Below are positions 1-8,364 of a stretch of 64,000 bases of DNA, piece by piece; the stretch's first letter is position 1, and each line of letters begins with the position of its first letter. The notes beneath the pieces were generated by a model, which saw only the letters and a list, made by a program, of their open reading frames with translations, was not told the origin of the DNA and ran no database searches. The position numbers and the translations under genes were made by a program. This stretch comes from Bacteroidota bacterium (GTDB lineage: Bacteria; Bacteroidota; Bacteroidia; Chitinophagales; Chitinophagaceae): NCBI GenBank assembly GCA_947456625.1, contig CANGQJ010000008.1, positions 43,559 through 107,558 of the forward strand, in the 5' to 3' direction.

Positions 1-179
1 GTTTCGGAAGGCATTAAATTATTTTTCTTAAAATAATCATTACCAATAACTAGTAATAACATAGCAATACCTACACCACCCAAATTACCTGTTAGGTGAA
101 ATATTTTACCTAAATAATCTCCAGTAATATGCCCAATTAAAAAACAGGCTGCTAAAATTCCAACTCCATATATTTTCAT
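1..179 (-). CDS. madL: Malonate transporter subunit MadL-like (partial, cut by window edge)
   Basis: Only the N-terminal 59 residues are present. They start MKIYGVGILAACFLIGH and contain a second hydrophobic stretch with the GNLGGVGIAMLLL signature, which I recognise from MadL, the small membrane subunit of the MadLM sodium-dependent malonate permease. Two transmembrane segments are visible. The ATG lies 30 nt downstream of the esterase stop codon, so the gene is probably the next member of the uxuA-matB-esterase run. A madM gene would be expected just outside the window. The neighbouring malonyl-CoA synthetase supports a malonate role. The identification rests on recalled similarity and on a partial sequence. 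Confidence 0.72.
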   Translation of the reverse strand, partial: MKIYGVGILAACFLIGHITGDYLGKIFHLTGNLGGVGIAMLLLVIGNDYFKKNNLMPSE

Positions 180-209
180 AAACTTTTTATTTTACGTTAA
201 GTAATAAAT

Positions 210-1772
210 TTATTTCTTATTTGATTGATTAGCTATCCACTTTACTTGGGCCTTAATTGCATTACCCCACACTTCATTACCTTGTTCTGTATAATGTAAT
301 TTGTCATCACGATATAATTTTTTAATTGGCAGCCCGTCTTCTCCTAAAAAATTTTTAGAGAAATTAATACTATATAAATTTTGCGAAGCCTTACAATAAT
401 CGTCAATTAATTTATTTGCAGTTTGTACCCTATCCCATGCACCCCACCTACGTTCACTTGGAGAAATTTGAAGCCAGGTAATTGGTGTTTCAGGGAATTT
501 TTTTCTAATTATTTCAACTGTATATTTAAATAATTCAAAAACCTGTTCAGGGGATTTATCTTTTTCAGAATCCACAATATCATTGCCAACATACATATAA
601 ATTGCTTTTGGTTTATGCGGATAAACAATACGCTCCACATAATAAGCTACGTCTCTTAAATTAGAACCTCCAAAACCTCTATGAATAATATCTGGGTAAT
701 CTAAATCTTTTCTAATATTTGTCCATAACCTAATATAAGAACTTCCTAAAAATAGAAGTGCACTATCGGAATGCTTTTCAATTAAATTTAAACTATCAAA
801 TTTATTAATGTCGGCTTCATACCTTAACACTCCTTCCTCATTCTTTGATTTTACAATGGCAAGTTGTGTATATAACCAGTTGGCCATATCATTCACTGCG
901 CTATCTTGTAAATTCTTTTTGTTATCCAAAGTATGACCCGCTCCAATAAATGGCCTCCATCCAGTTTGAACGCCTAATGAAACACAATATTTGTATAAAA
1001 TATAAGGGCCATATTTGAAACTATGATAGTCAAAGGAACTGTCATATGGAACTGTTTTGTCCATGGTTCCTGCTGTATTAAAAAGTGGAACGTCCCCTTT
1101 TTTGATCCATTTATAATTAATTAATGCCCCCCAGTTATTCATGACTGCTTTTACTTTTGAAGAGTACCCTTCATTGCCACTAGCCCCTTCGAGACTACCC
1201 CATTTTGTTTTATCAATATCGCTAGGCACTTCGTCCTCGTCCATATATGCAATTGCAAGTGCAGTTTTTGAACCAGCCGAAGTTCCAGTTATAAAAACCT
1301 GAGCACTATCAATCCCAAATTTATCTGCATACTTTTTAAAAAATCTAATGGCAGCCTTGCCATCCTGCTGGGCACGATACATGGCTTCATGATAGTCTTT
1401 AATTTCACCATTATTTTCAATTCCTAAACGGTAATCAATGGTTGCAGTAACATATCCTTTTCTAGCAAAGTGGGTACACAAAAGTGTACTAACATTCCCC
1501 GATTTTGAATTGTTTTTAAAACCGCCTCCATGAATAAAAATTAATAGAGGGCGCTTTTTTACGGTATCAGTTTTTGGAGGCGTGATAATATCTAAATATA
1601 AATCTTCACTTACATTTTTTATGTTTAAGGCACTGCCGTATTTAATATTTGTAATCGAATCAACTTCGTTAAATATAAATTGCTTATACCTTTTTTGGGC
1701 ATTTAAATGAATAGACAAAAATGCTAAAAACAAAAAGGTGCAAGTTTTAAACCAGCTAATTTTATAATTCAT
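210..1772 (-). CDS. Secreted two-domain esterase: alpha/beta hydrolase fused to SGNH/GDSL-type hydrolase
   Basis: A signal peptide (residues 1-25, ending LNAQ) precedes two hydrolase domains. The first (about 45-305) is an alpha/beta hydrolase with HGGG at 81-84 (oxyanion hole), the nucleophile elbow GTSAG at 163-167 (Ser165), Asp238 and His280. The second (about 330-515) looks like an SGNH hydrolase: LGSS near 342-345 (block I), GGS at 368-370, GND at 396-398 and Asp490/His493 in DKLH (block V). Both triads appear intact, so this is probably a bifunctional carbohydrate esterase working outside the cytoplasm. It starts 9 nt after the stop of the malonyl-CoA synthetase gene. Acetyl or other acyl decorations on the glycan are the likely substrates. 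The acyl group is not readable from the sequence. Confidence 0.82.
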   Translation of the reverse strand: MNYKISWFKTCTFLFLAFLSIHLNAQKRYKQFIFNEVDSITNIKYGSALNIKNVSEDLYLDIITPPKTDTVKKRPLLIFIHGGGFKNNSKSGNVSTLLCTHFARKGYVTATIDYRLGIENNGEIKDYHEAMYRAQQDGKAAIRFFKKYADKFGIDSAQVFITGTSAGSKTALAIAYMDEDEVPSDIDKTKWGSLEGASGNEGYSSKVKAVMNNWGALINYKWIKKGDVPLFNTAGTMDKTVPYDSSFDYHSFKYGPYILYKYCVSLGVQTGWRPFIGAGHTLDNKKNLQDSAVNDMANWLYTQLAIVKSKNEEGVLRYEADINKFDSLNLIEKHSDSALLFLGSSYIRLWTNIRKDLDYPDIIHRGFGGSNLRDVAYYVERIVYPHKPKAIYMYVGNDIVDSEKDKSPEQVFELFKYTVEIIRKKFPETPITWLQISPSERRWGAWDRVQTANKLIDDYCKASQNLYSINFSKNFLGEDGLPIKKLYRDDKLHYTEQGNEVWGNAIKAQVKWIANQSNKK

Positions 1773-1781
1773 GAATTTGTT

Positions 1782-3296
1782 TTATGATTCAAATAATTTT
1801 TTTACTTCATTTTTAACCACTTTACCCATGGCATTTCTTGGAAGCTCCTCTAATAATAAATACTTTCTAGGTTTTTTATAAGCAGCCATTTTTTCTACTA
1901 GCCACTTAGAAAGTGCTACTTCATTAAAGAAAGTTCTATCATGAACAACCAAAGCAGCCACAATTAATTCACCCCATTGCTCATCATCAATGCCAACCAC
2001 AGCACAATCTGATATATGTTCGTGCATTCTTAATACCTCTTCAATTTCCAATGCCGAAATTTTATACCCGCCCGATTTGATAATATCAACCGAGTTTCTT
2101 CCCATAATTCTATAATACCCATTTTCAATTACTGCAATATCACCTGTTTTAAACCAACCGTCCTTGGTAAATGATGTTTGAGTGGCTGTTTGGTTTTGCC
2201 AGTATTCTAAAAAAACATTATCTCCTTTTACAATTATTTCCCCTGGTTCATCCACACTGGCTTGCTCGTATTGTTCATTGACAAGTTTTATAGAAACCCC
2301 TGGCAAGGGCATTCCTACATATCCAGCCCTGCGCTCACCAAAATAAGGATTACTAATGGCCATGCCTAGTTCAGTCATACCATAACGCTCTAATAAGCGC
2401 TGACCACTAAAACCCTCCCATTTTTCCATCACAGAAATAGGTAATGCAGCCGAACCACAAACCATTAGTCTAAAGCTTGACATTACATTTTTTAAAGCAA
2501 CCTGCTCCTTTTGACTTATAGATTCTAAATAAGTCATTAGTTTAAAATAAATAGTAGGCACTGCCATAAAAACATTAAGCCCATTATTTGTAAATAAATC
2601 AAAAATTAATTTAGGAGAAAACTGCGGAATAAAATAACAAGAGGCACCAGCCCACATGGAACAGCATACGACATTTATAATACCATGCACATGATGCAAT
2701 GGTAAAACGCAAATAGTTTTATCATTTTCCGACCACTCCCAAGCATTTATTAAAGTAGTTATTTGCGCTTTAATATTTTGATGGGTTGTAACCACTCCTT
2801 TGGGTTTATTCGTTGTCCCACTTGTATAAAGGATTAATGCTTTTCTGGATATGTCAATAGTAGGCATGGAAAAATTACCTTGTTCCTTATTTACCATAGG
2901 TAAAATTTCTAATGCAGGCTCCTCAATAACTATAAAATTAATATTGGTTTTATTAATGTATGGTTGTAAAACTGCCAAATACTCCTTTGATAAAACTATT
3001 GTACTTGCAGCGGTATCTTCTAACACATATTCCAATGAAGGCAGCGGATGTGTGATACATAATGGAACTGCAATGCCTCCTGCTTGCCAAATAGCCCAAA
3101 GTGTTTTAACATAATCAAAACCAGGATTTACCATAAAAGCAATTCTTTGCTCCTTTAAATCTTTTTCATCTTTTAAAAGTAATGCCGCAAAATAATTTGA
3201 GTCTTTTACCAATTGCGCATAGGTAAAAGATTTGCCATTGGAAAAAATGGCAATATTATTTAAATATTTTTGGGCTTGTTCAACAATTGGCAACAT
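1782..3296 (-). CDS. matB: Malonyl-CoA synthetase (MatB/ACSF3-like acyl-CoA synthetase)
   Basis: 504-residue ANL-superfamily adenylating enzyme, cytoplasmic (no signal peptide). The AMP-binding P-loop YTSGTTNKPKG is at 157-167, ERYGMTE at 303-309, GWFKTGD at 380-386, the hinge region NSVDIIKSGGYK at 401-412, and the C-terminal catalytic lysine about 492 in NAMGK. The string ERYGMTELGMAISNP followed by GERRAGYVG, together with SVDIIKSGGYKISALEIE, is characteristic of malonyl-CoA synthetases rather than acetyl- or long-chain synthetases. It would make malonyl-CoA from malonate, ATP and CoA. A MadL-like permease gene in the same run supports this. The gene sits 20 nt downstream of uxuA, probably co-transcribed. 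A different short dicarboxylate is the main alternative substrate. Confidence 0.8.
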   Translation of the reverse strand: MLPIVEQAQKYLNNIAIFSNGKSFTYAQLVKDSNYFAALLLKDEKDLKEQRIAFMVNPGFDYVKTLWAIWQAGGIAVPLCITHPLPSLEYVLEDTAASTIVLSKEYLAVLQPYINKTNINFIVIEEPALEILPMVNKEQGNFSMPTIDISRKALILYTSGTTNKPKGVVTTHQNIKAQITTLINAWEWSENDKTICVLPLHHVHGIINVVCCSMWAGASCYFIPQFSPKLIFDLFTNNGLNVFMAVPTIYFKLMTYLESISQKEQVALKNVMSSFRLMVCGSAALPISVMEKWEGFSGQRLLERYGMTELGMAISNPYFGERRAGYVGMPLPGVSIKLVNEQYEQASVDEPGEIIVKGDNVFLEYWQNQTATQTSFTKDGWFKTGDIAVIENGYYRIMGRNSVDIIKSGGYKISALEIEEVLRMHEHISDCAVVGIDDEQWGELIVAALVVHDRTFFNEVALSKWLVEKMAAYKKPRKYLLLEELPRNAMGKVVKNEVKKLFES

Positions 3297-3316
3297 AAAC
3301 TTAGTAGTTAATGGTA

Positions 3317-4531
3317 TTAATTTTTTTCGGCCAAACTTCTTATCACACCAAGTTCCACTCCCCTAATTTCAGCAAGTCCCCTTAGCCTTCCTATTGCAGA
3401 ATACCCTGGATTGGTTTTCTTTTTCAAATCATCTAACATTTGATGTCCATGATCTGGTCTCACCGGAATATTACATTTGCGGTTTTGCATGACAATTACT
3501 AATTCTTTTATAACAGCATACATATCTACATCCCCTTCTAAATGGTTGTCTTCATAAAAATCACCAAACACATTTCTTCGCGTACTTCTTAAATGTATAA
3601 AATGAATACGATCTCCAAAACGTTTTACCATTTCTGGCAAATTGTTACTAGCAATTACCCCATAGGAGCCCGTACAAAAACATAGCCCATTATTAAGGGA
3701 AGGGACTGCATTAATAAGCGTATCAATATCATTAGCATTTGACACCACCCTTGGAAGACCTAAAATTTGATATGGAGGATCGTCCGGGTGTATTGACATT
3801 ACTAATCCTACACTTTCTGCAACTGGTATAATTTGTTGTAAAAAATAAATTAAATGTGATTGTAATTTTTCTCTGCCAATACCATTATAGGCATCTAATG
3901 CTTTTTGAAATTGTTCAATTGTGAAGCTCTCTTCGCTTCCAGGAAGTCCTGCTATAATATTTCTTTGAAGTAAAAGCTTTTGCGCATCATCCATATTATC
4001 AAACCTTTGTTTTGCGCTTGCAATAGTTGCGACATCATATTCCAATTCAGCATTTTTTCGTTTTAAAATATATAAATCAAATGCAACAAATGCAGCCATC
4101 TCAAACCTTAATGCTTTTGAACCATCTGCAACTTCATAACTTAAATCGGTTCTAGTCCAATCCAATACAGGCATGAAATTATAAGTAACGTTTTTTACTC
4201 CGAGTGATGCTAAATTTAAAATACTCTGCTTGTAATTTTCAATGTAAGTTTCAAAACCTTCACTTTGCGTTTTAATTGCTTCATGCACTGGAACACTTTC
4301 CACCACAGACCAGGTAAGCCCAGCTTGTTCAATAATTTCAATTCTTTTTTTGATCTCTTCTTTGGTCCAAACCTGTCCATTGGGTATATGATGAAGTGCT
4401 GTAACCACGCCAGTACAGCCAGCTTGTATTATATCAGAAAGGGAGACGGGATCATTAGGACCATACCACCTCATTGTTTGTTCCATTTGGTATGCAGCAT
4501 TACCATAAGAAGGAAAATTGGATTTATTCAT
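3317..4531 (-). CDS. uxuA: Mannonate dehydratase
   Basis: 404 residues, the normal length for UxuA. It dehydrates D-mannonate to 2-keto-3-deoxygluconate (KDG), the convergence point of glucuronate catabolism, in the cytoplasm. Diagnostic stretches include [15 protein letters not shown] near residue 22, the [12 protein letters not shown] segment, the metal-site region [23 protein letters not shown], and PVRPDHGHQ near the C-terminus. It is the first gene of a minus-strand run with matB, the esterase and madL, and is divergent from a LacI-family regulator. The 170-bp gap carries operator-like palindromes, so substrate-dependent repression is likely. UxaC, UxuB, KdgK and KdgA were not found in this window. 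Confidence 0.96.
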   Translation of the reverse strand: MNKSNFPSYGNAAYQMEQTMRWYGPNDPVSLSDIIQAGCTGVVTALHHIPNGQVWTKEEIKKRIEIIEQAGLTWSVVESVPVHEAIKTQSEGFETYIENYKQSILNLASLGVKNVTYNFMPVLDWTRTDLSYEVADGSKALRFEMAAFVAFDLYILKRKNAELEYDVATIASAKQRFDNMDDAQKLLLQRNIIAGLPGSEESFTIEQFQKALDAYNGIGREKLQSHLIYFLQQIIPVAESVGLVMSIHPDDPPYQILGLPRVVSNANDIDTLINAVPSLNNGLCFCTGSYGVIASNNLPEMVKRFGDRIHFIHLRSTRRNVFGDFYEDNHLEGDVDMYAVIKELVIVMQNRKCNIPVRPDHGHQMLDDLKKKTNPGYSAIGRLRGLAEIRGVELGVIRSLAEKN

Positions 4532-4701
4532 GCAGTAAATTTTGAGACTAATTTAGAATAAGTTGAGCAAGTTTATACCCACAATTTCATGTTTAATTCA
4601 TTGAGAATTTACCCTAATTTAGACTTTATTTACGATATCGTTTTCGTGTAATTTTCGAAAATAATTGACAAATTTTCACTAATTTTTCGAAAATTATCGA
4701 A
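4532..4701. promoter_or_regulatory. uxuA/lacI divergent control region with LacI-type operator candidates
   Basis: This 170-bp gap between divergent genes contains three candidate operators. The first is the 14-mer CGATATCGTTTTCG at 4633-4646, which includes the perfect palindrome ACGATATCGT (4632-4641) and matches a site upstream of the ThuA gene at 13 of 14 positions. The others are the perfect palindrome ATTTTCGAAAAT at 4651-4662 and TTTTCGAAAA at 4684-4693, the latter ending 8 nt before the lacI start codon. CG-centred palindromes fit LacI-family binding. The regulator-proximal pair suggests autoregulation, while the first site may act on uxuA. Binding is inferred from symmetry and recurrence only. 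Confidence 0.6.
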
Positions 4702-5721
4702 ATGTCTAAGATAAACTTAAAAGACCTGGCTAAGGCATTAAACATTTCCGTTTCTACCGTTTCTAAGGCCCTTAGGGATAGTTATGAAATAAGTAGTGAA
4801 ACCAAGAAAAAAGTAATAGAAAAGGCACAGCAACTAGGATACAACCCCAATCCATACGCTGGATTTTTACGAAATAATAAGAGTAAAACCATTGCTATTT
4901 TAGTGCCTGAGTTAACCAATAATTATTTTATTCAAGCCATTAGCGGTGCCGAAACAATTGCACAAGAAAATGGCTACCACATTTTGATTTATACAACCAA
5001 TGATGATAGAGAAAAAGAAGTTAGTATTTTAAACCACTTAAATAACGGAAGAGTTGACGGTGTATTAGTATCCATCTCTAGTAATACTTCGCAATATGAT
5101 CATATCAATGATTTAATTCGCAATGGTATTCCAATTGTATTTTTTGACAGAATTTGCCACGAAATTGAAACTGCAAAAGTTACCACTAACGACTTTGCCA
5201 GTGGATTTACGGCTACTGAGCACCTTATTAGCACAGGTTGTAAGCGCATAGCATATTTATCTATTTCGGAGTTATTGTCCATTGACAATAAAAGAAAACA
5301 AGGCTATTTAGAAGCATTAAATAAACATGATATTAACTTTAATAAGGATTTAGTAGTACAATGTAATGACGATGAAAAGTTAAATGCGGATAAAATAAAA
5401 AAACTACTAACAGGTAAAAATAAACCAGACGCTATTTTCGCTTGTGTTGAAAAATTAGCGCTTACTACCTATCATGTATGTAAAGATTTGAAAATAAACA
5501 TCCCTCGTGATTTAAAAATAATATCTTTTTCAAATTTAAGAACAGCCGATTTGTTAAGTCCTTCCTTAACTACAATAACACAACCCGCTTTTGATATTGG
5601 CAAAGAAGCTGCTAGTATCTTATTTAAATATTTGTCCAAGCGCAAAAGCCTTATTCCAAATCAAAATATTGTGGTTAATTCAAAACTTACAGTAAGAGAC
5701 TCTACTAACCCTAATTTATAG
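4702..5721 (+). CDS. LacI-family transcriptional regulator
   Basis: 339 residues with a LacI-type helix-turn-helix at 1-50 (NLKDLAKALNISVSTVSKAL, then the hinge-helix region NPNPYAGFLRNNKS) and a periplasmic-binding-protein-like effector domain from about 60 (TIAILVPELTNNYF) to the end. It would bind palindromic operators and release them on binding a sugar or sugar acid. It is divergent from uxuA within a uronate locus, so its effector is probably a uronate-pathway intermediate. A site almost identical to one in its own promoter region recurs upstream of thuA and susC at 15800-15813, suggesting it controls more than uxuA. The effector identity is inferred from context. Confidence 0.92.
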   Translation: MSKINLKDLAKALNISVSTVSKALRDSYEISSETKKKVIEKAQQLGYNPNPYAGFLRNNKSKTIAILVPELTNNYFIQAISGAETIAQENGYHILIYTTNDDREKEVSILNHLNNGRVDGVLVSISSNTSQYDHINDLIRNGIPIVFFDRICHEIETAKVTTNDFASGFTATEHLISTGCKRIAYLSISELLSIDNKRKQGYLEALNKHDINFNKDLVVQCNDDEKLNADKIKKLLTGKNKPDAIFACVEKLALTTYHVCKDLKINIPRDLKIISFSNLRTADLLSPSLTTITQPAFDIGKEAASILFKYLSKRKSLIPNQNIVVNSKLTVRDSTNPNL

Positions 5722-5770
5722 TAATAACCACTTGGATAAATAAATTATATTTGTATTTAAACGGATACAA

Positions 5771-6892
5771 ATGATCAAATTAAATTTTGTAGTAATATTA
5801 TTAAGCGTATGCCTTAGCCTATCTGCCTCGGATTCATTATTTGTATATATTGAAAAACATGAATTAAAAAATAATGATACTCTGAATTTTGAATGTGCCT
5901 ATAAATATGAAAACGTCAGCAGATCAAAAATTACACTAAATGTAGTTATTGAAAATATTGAAAAAACAAAACAATGGAAATTTAGATATCCATTAATTAA
6001 TGGAAGCGCCTCCCCTGCTATTATAGTTGGCAAAGACATACCGGAAGGGAAATACGCAATTTCATTTTTAATTCAAAATGATTTTTTACGGGTAAAAGGA
6101 AAAATTAGAGATTACAACTCAAAATCTAAAGGAATAAATTTTATACTCCTTACAAAAGACAAAGATGCTTTTTTAGATTTTTTAGCTCCCGACAAACAAG
6201 GATATTTTACCACTAAAAAAATGTTATTCGAAGATACGGCCAGAGTTGTATTTTCGGAAATTGGCCGAAAAAATCAATACTTATATATTGACTTGGAAAA
6301 CTATCTTGATTCTAGCTTCACTCCAATTGCAATGCTCACAGAGTTTATAACAATTGGGACACCATTAAATATAATGGACAGTTCTAAAATACTTAATTAT
6401 AAATTTGACTTTAGCAATCAAAAAAATTACACTTTAACACAAGCACTTGTAAACAGTACTACAAAGAAAAAAGTAACGCTATTTGACGAAGCGTATTCTA
6501 GTGGATTATTTAAATTTGGTTCTTCCCAAATTTTTGATGGCCTTGAAAGCAACCAAATTGGAAATTCAATTGATATATTTACTTTTTTACAAGGCAGAAT
6601 TGCAGGACTAATTGTAAATAAAGACAATGCCGGATCTTATAAATTAAAATGGAGGGAAGGCCCTGTTGATGTTTATTTAGATGAGTTTAAAGTTGACAAT
6701 GACTTTGCGAGTTATATAAATACCAATGATATTGCCATGATAAAGGTATTTTCACCTATTGGTGGAGGCCCTTCTTTAAATGGCTCAATAGCCATTTATA
6801 CTAAAAGGGGTGCTTTTTATTCTGAAAATAGTTCTAGAAAATATAATTTTCAAGTAAGAGGCTATAATCCTCAAACTGAAATTTGGAAGTAA
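5771..6892 (+). CDS. Secreted protein with C-terminal TonB plug-like region, no barrel (unknown function)
   Basis: 373 residues with an N-terminal signal peptide (about 1-20). The first ~110 residues have alternating beta-strand character reminiscent of macroglobulin (MG2-like) domains. Residues about 255-350 resemble a TonB-receptor plug: DIFTFLQGRIAGLIVN, then a short VYLDEF segment, MIKVFSPIGG and NGSIAIYTKRGAF, the usual order in SusC plugs. No beta-barrel follows. Larger Bacteroidota proteins combine MG2 and plug-like domains; this seems a short form. A TATATTTG -7 box lies at 5746-5753 with no clear -33 element. It follows lacI by 49 nt. Function is not known. Confidence 0.6.
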   Translation: MIKLNFVVILLSVCLSLSASDSLFVYIEKHELKNNDTLNFECAYKYENVSRSKITLNVVIENIEKTKQWKFRYPLINGSASPAIIVGKDIPEGKYAISFLIQNDFLRVKGKIRDYNSKSKGINFILLTKDKDAFLDFLAPDKQGYFTTKKMLFEDTARVVFSEIGRKNQYLYIDLENYLDSSFTPIAMLTEFITIGTPLNIMDSSKILNYKFDFSNQKNYTLTQALVNSTTKKKVTLFDEAYSSGLFKFGSSQIFDGLESNQIGNSIDIFTFLQGRIAGLIVNKDNAGSYKLKWREGPVDVYLDEFKVDNDFASYINTNDIAMIKVFSPIGGGPSLNGSIAIYTKRGAFYSENSSRKYNFQVRGYNPQTEIWK

Positions 6893-6916
6893 TAAAACAA
6901 AATGACTGTATTTTTG
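6883..6916 (+). promoter_or_regulatory. Bacteroidota-type promoter for the ubiX-like gene
   Basis: TTTG at 6882-6885 (TTG at 6883-6885) is followed after a 23-nt spacer by TATTTTTG at 6909-6916, matching the Bacteroidota TTG/TAnnTTTG pattern. Initiation about 6 nt downstream fits an ATG at 6928 and argues against the longer reading-frame start at 6883, which would overlap the promoter and the upstream gene. Confidence 0.5.
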
Positions 6917-6927
6917 TTAAAACTATT

Positions 6928-7485
6928 ATGAATAAAATTGTTGTTTCTATTACCGGTGCCAGTGGCGCTATATATGCTAAATGTTTACTTGACAGCTTGG
7001 TTCAGTTAAAAGACCAAATTAATGCTGTTGGTATTATCATGAGTGATAATGCAAAAATTGTATGGGAAACCGAACTTGGAAACACTGCTTATACCAATTA
7101 CCCTTTTGACTTTTACGATAAAAACGATTTTAACGCCCCTTTTGCGTCTGGCTCTGCTCAATTTAATACCATGATTGTGGTCCCATGTAGTATGGGCATG
7201 TTAGGACGTATTGCAAGCGGTGTAAGTGATGATTTAAGTACTAGGGCTGCCGATGTTATTTTAAAAGAACGCAGAAAACTTATTTTAGTAGCCCGAGAAA
7301 CACCTTATAACTTAATTCATATTAGGAATATGGAAACTGTTACTTTGGCTGGCGGCATTATATGTCCTGCTACGCCAAGTTATTATAGCAGGCCTCAAAC
7401 CATGGAGGAGATAGCCATGACTGTAGTTAATAGAATTTTAGACTTAGCTGCATTAAAAAACCCCAGCTTTCGATGGGGTTCTTAA
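6928..7485 (+). CDS. ubiX: UbiX/Pad1-family flavin prenyltransferase
   Basis: 185 residues from the ATG at 6928. This start was chosen because the family N-terminus (NKIVVSITGASGAIYA) begins here, because the longer frame overlaps the preceding gene by 10 nt, and because a -7 box lies just upstream. UbiX enzymes attach a dimethylallyl group to reduced FMN to make the prenylated-FMN cofactor of UbiD decarboxylases. Visible family features are the GASG nucleotide-binding turn, VVPCSMGMLGRIASGVSDDL, and the C-terminal ARETPYNLIHIRNM followed by PATPSYYSRPQT. No UbiD partner is in the window. The placement among uronate genes may be incidental. Confidence 0.9.
   Translation: MNKIVVSITGASGAIYAKCLLDSLVQLKDQINAVGIIMSDNAKIVWETELGNTAYTNYPFDFYDKNDFNAPFASGSAQFNTMIVVPCSMGMLGRIASGVSDDLSTRAADVILKERRKLILVARETPYNLIHIRNMETVTLAGGIICPATPSYYSRPQTMEEIAMTVVNRILDLAALKNPSFRWGS
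7455..7480 (-). terminator. Terminator for the TIM-barrel/lyase operon, inside the 3' end of ubiX
   Basis: Read on the minus strand, a 7-bp stem AACCCCA/TGGGGTT (7474-7480 with 7459-7465) closes an 8-nt loop and runs into a T-tract at 7455-7460. It lies in the last codons of the convergent ubiX-like gene, just past the stop codon of the minus-strand TIM-barrel gene. Confidence 0.55.
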
Positions 7486-7506
7486 TAGTTTGCAACTAAA
7501 ATTGAA

Positions 7507-8346
7507 TTAATCCTCGCTATGCATTACCCCTTTAAAATAGCCAATTGATTCAGCTATACCTGGCAAAGGATCTGTCATATCTTTTTCAAATTCTATACTG
7601 CAGTAACCTGCATATTTAATTTTCTTTAAGGATTCAATTACTTCATTAAAATTAATAACACCTCTTCCAATTTCAATGGCCTTACCATCCTTAGCAGCTG
7701 CATTAATATCTTTAATGTGAATGTCAAATAAACGGTCCTTATACAACTTAATAGCTTTTTCTGGTAAAGTTCCTGCCCTTAAAGAGTGTCCAATATCAAT
7801 ACACATTCCCATACGGGCATCTAAGTTTTTAATACGGTTGTAAACATCGCTTGGTGCAGGATACAAAGCATCCTCTGGCCCATGATTATGAATTGCTAAT
7901 TTGATATCATACTCTTTTACTTTTTGTTCTGAATATTCAATTAAATCATAGCTAGGCACTCCCACAATCATAGTTACTCCTACTTTTTTAGCATATGCAA
8001 ATGCAGCATCCACCGACTCTTTTGTTTTCATATAAATTACACCAACCGTGTAAATGTTAATTCCGCCTTCCTTAAACTTTGTTAGAGCTGCACTAATTTG
8101 AGCGTCGGTACTATTTACAGGCAATTGAATGTCTTTTAAAGACAAATTAGTAACTCCAATTCTTTTCATCATTGCAATAGATTGGTCAATACTAAATTTT
8201 GCAAAAGTATACCCTGCAATTCCAATATTCAAAGGAGTAGATTCCTTTGGACTAACAAAATTAATTGCACCTGCAGTCATTGGCAATAAAGCTGCTCCAG
8301 TAGCACCTAGTAAAGCATTTTGAATAAATTTTCTACGATTTGACAT
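7507..8346 (-). CDS. Exported sugar phosphate isomerase/epimerase-like TIM-barrel protein
   Basis: 279 residues. The N-terminus MSNRRKFIQNALLGATGAAL is a Tat-type signal (RRKF), so the protein is probably exported folded. The body matches the xylose isomerase-like TIM-barrel family: LAIHNHGPED around residue 150 and MGMCIDIGHSLRAG around 180 (metal-site histidines and aspartate), HIKDINAA, and YCSIEFEKD near the end. Family members isomerise, epimerise or cleave sugars and keto-sugars, and the reaction cannot be read here. It lies 18 nt downstream of the heparinase-family lyase and probably shares its transcript. A role on oxidised or keto-sugar products of the uronate glycan is an inference. 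Confidence 0.82.
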   Translation of the reverse strand: MSNRRKFIQNALLGATGAALLPMTAGAINFVSPKESTPLNIGIAGYTFAKFSIDQSIAMMKRIGVTNLSLKDIQLPVNSTDAQISAALTKFKEGGINIYTVGVIYMKTKESVDAAFAYAKKVGVTMIVGVPSYDLIEYSEQKVKEYDIKLAIHNHGPEDALYPAPSDVYNRIKNLDARMGMCIDIGHSLRAGTLPEKAIKLYKDRLFDIHIKDINAAAKDGKAIEIGRGVINFNEVIESLKKIKYAGYCSIEFEKDMTDPLPGIAESIGYFKGVMHSED

Positions 8347-8364
8347 GTTGATTGATTTTTATTT

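Noticed and set aside
5771..6930. A longer ubiX start at 6883 extending 15 residues upstream
   Set aside because: It overlaps the end of the preceding gene and the promoter, and the family N-terminus begins at the ATG at 6928.
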